In this document: positions 6,164 through 7,505 of the stretch, one piece after another
How the letters are laid out: every line of letters starts with the position of its first letter
How positions within the stretch are numbered: the stretch's first letter is position 1
Assembly: GCA_030446525.1 (NCBI GenBank)
Contig: JAUJNC010000191.1
Coordinates: 1-7,505, forward strand
Source of the DNA: Armatimonadaceae bacterium
Lineage (GTDB): Bacteria > Armatimonadota > Armatimonadia > Armatimonadales > Armatimonadaceae
Direction of reading: 5' to 3'
Length of the DNA: 7,505 nt
Notes under the pieces: model-generated
Database searches by the model: none
The model's input: the letters and a program-made list of their open reading frames with translations, nothing else
Told to the model about the DNA's origin: nothing
Made by a program: the position numbers and the translations under genes

Positions 6164-7504
6164 TCATTCCTGCATAGAAAAGAGAGCAGGCACCTCCAGC
6201 CGGTCGCCCGGTCCTACGTTCACCAGCCACACATCCTGGCCGACCTGCAGCGGATGCCCCGCGGGAACCGGTCCCGCAAGCCGGATCTTCCCCCCGCCCA
6301 CCTCGCGTACCCGGCCCAAAGGCGAGAAATCCTCGCCGCAGAGGGCGACGCCGCGGTACACGGGCGCGAGCGGCAGCGCCGTGTTGGTGCCCAGTTCCTG
6401 CGCGCCCACCGAGGTCAGCCGCGCGCGGCCCACGAGCAGGTCGTCCCCGGTCGTGAGCACCAGCTCGTCGCCGTCCCGCCTGGCGGCCACCACGGGGTGG
6501 GCGGTGCGGCGCAGGTCGTTCACCCAGTGCACGACGCGCCCGGCCAGCGCCTCCGGGGCGAGATCGGGCGCCGGGGTCGCCAGGCGGATGCGCACGGTGT
6601 TCTTTGACGGATCGACGGCCACCACGCGCCCGGCCGGCGGCGCGGGCGCCGTGTGACGCCGTCCCGCCAGGTCCAGGTAGCTCCCCCCCGCGAAGAACAC
6701 GCGCCGCACGCGGCCACCCTCGCCCAGGGTCACCACGGCGGCGCGCGCGTCCGTCGTCAGCTTGTGGTCGGCCAGGGTCTTGGTCGAGCCGGCCGCGTCG
6801 TAGAGGAGCAGGTCCGTCTCCCCGCCCGCGCGCCGCACGGCCAGGGCGACGCCCGTGCCGCTGTCCAGCGCGAGCGTCCGGACGTCCTCCACGAACGGCC
6901 CGTCCCGGTAGGGCTCGATCACGCTGACAAAGCGGCTGGACAGGTCTTCGCCCGCCCGGCGCGCGATGACGTACGTGACCGGCTGCGGGTACTTGACCGG
7001 CGAAACGCGCGCCTCGGCGAGCAGGACCTGCTGGCCGGGCTGGGGGAGCACCCGGACGCGCAGACGGGCGCCCGGGTCCTTCTCGTGGCTCCACTCACCG
7101 ACCCAATCGCCGCCCTGGTGACGCCGCACGCCGCTCAGGTGCTGAAACCCCGAACCGAGGTATCCGGAGTAGCCGCCCCCGTAGCCCTGGGCGCCCAGGA
7201 CCGGGTCATCGTAGATCTCCCCCGGGGCGACGTTCTCGCCGGCCAGGGTCCCCGGCGCGGGGCCGCCCCACGAGCCGCCCCGCGCCTGGAACGTCCCCGG
7301 CGGTCCGTGGAGGCTGTAGTCGTGCTGGCCGCCGCCGTCGGGCGCGACGACGTCCAGGAAGTAGCTGCGCTCGTTGGCCGCGTCCACCATGAGCTGGCAG
7401 CGCCGGTACGGCCGGCCCTGCGGGTAGGTGCCCGGCGCGTCCACGTCGTGGACGCGGGCGAACGGGCTGTCCGCGACGAGTTGGACCACGCCGGCCTGGT
7501 TGCC
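6164..7504 (-). CDS. Heparinase II/III-like protein, C-terminal part
   Basis: The frame is open to the window edge (GNQAG before the internal GTG at 7489), so the gene starts outside; 446 codons plus the stop are visible, ending in TGA 6164-6166. The upstream part matches the C-terminal beta-sandwich of heparinase II/III-family polysaccharide lyases and related proteins. It has VVQLVADSPFARVHD, then YRRCQLMVDAANERSYFLDVV, then GGGQHDYSLHGPPG, corresponding to the family's 'YxxDvFrv.GG..hdysfHg'. The family cleaves uronic-acid-containing polysaccharides by elimination, normally after export. The catalytic helical (alpha/alpha toroid) domain would be upstream and cannot be checked. The last 200 or so residues, with AGRVVAVDPSKNTVRIRL and GEDFSPLGRVREVGGGKIRL, look like additional beta-sheet domains. 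It is the first visible gene of the minus-strand operon. Lyase activity against a particular glycan is an inference. Confidence 0.75.
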   Translation of the reverse strand, partial: GNQAGVVQLVADSPFARVHDVDAPGTYPQGRPYRRCQLMVDAANERSYFLDVVAPDGGGQHDYSLHGPPGTFQARGGSWGGPAPGTLAGENVAPGEIYDDPVLGAQGYGGGYSGYLGSGFQHLSGVRRHQGGDWVGEWSHEKDPGARLRVRVLPQPGQQVLLAEARVSPVKYPQPVTYVIARRAGEDLSSRFVSVIEPYRDGPFVEDVRTLALDSGTGVALAVRRAGGETDLLLYDAAGSTKTLADHKLTTDARAAVVTLGEGGRVRRVFFAGGSYLDLAGRRHTAPAPPAGRVVAVDPSKNTVRIRLATPAPDLAPEALAGRVVHWVNDLRRTAHPVVAARRDGDELVLTTGDDLLVGRARLTSVGAQELGTNTALPLAPVYRGVALCGEDFSPLGRVREVGGGKIRLAGPVPAGHPLQVGQDVWLVNVGPGDRLEVPALFSMQE

Positions 7505-7505
7505 G

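Noticed and set aside
5304..6656. A 450-codon plus-strand open frame opposite the aminotransferase and heparinase-like genes
   Set aside because: Composition (Arg, His, Gly, Pro rich) and the absence of motifs mark it as antisense shadow; the minus strand carries clear PLP-enzyme motifs.
6168..7094. The upstream extension of the aminotransferase frame to 7094
   Set aside because: It is out of frame inside the heparinase-like gene and Arg/Gly-rich. A strong ribosome binding site at 6147-6154 places the start at 6143 or 6140.

Overview
The window is GC-rich, codon-dense bacterial DNA with almost no intergenic space. Its content is a sulfatase, secreted beta-propeller proteins, a heparinase II/III-like protein, a DegT-type aminotransferase and an esterase-like hydrolase. 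That mix recalls glycan-degrading bacteria such as Planctomycetota, Armatimonadota or Verrucomicrobiota-type lineages. There is no rRNA or marker gene here, so the lineage is an inference only.

Left part (1-1984, plus strand): the C-terminal end of a family S1 sulfatase (its catalytic cysteine lies outside the window), a 104-base gap rich in small inverted repeats, a secreted SMP-30/gluconolactonase-like beta-propeller protein, and a MobA-type molybdenum cofactor guanylyltransferase. The best ribosome binding site of the MobA gene points to a non-standard start codon.

Right part (1964-7505, minus strand): a compact operon read leftwards. Its order is a heparinase II/III-like protein (5' end beyond the window), a DegT/DnrJ/EryC1/StrS PLP aminotransferase, a secreted beta-propeller protein of about 590 residues, and an alpha/beta hydrolase of the dienelactone hydrolase/acetyl xylan esterase type. 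Spacing is tight: 20 bases from the first stop to the second start, a 4-base GTGA overlap, then 23 bases. The two halves converge and overlap by 21 bases at 1964-1984.

Two of the four operon genes are broken by single-base frameshifts of opposite sign. The aminotransferase changes frame near 5215-5230, so its last quarter lies in a separate frame (4865-5221). The hydrolase changes frame near 2950-2977, so its start codon and first residues lie in another frame (3063 downwards). Joined across the shifts, both give proteins of normal length. Sequencing or assembly indels, or early gene decay, are more likely than programmed frameshifting.

Taken together, the sulfatase, heparinase-like protein, esterase-like hydrolase and two exported propellers fit a locus for breaking down a sulfated or uronic-acid-containing polysaccharide outside the cytoplasm. 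I see no mobile element, CRISPR array, tRNA or rRNA, and no clear sign of an undescribed system beyond the oddities listed.
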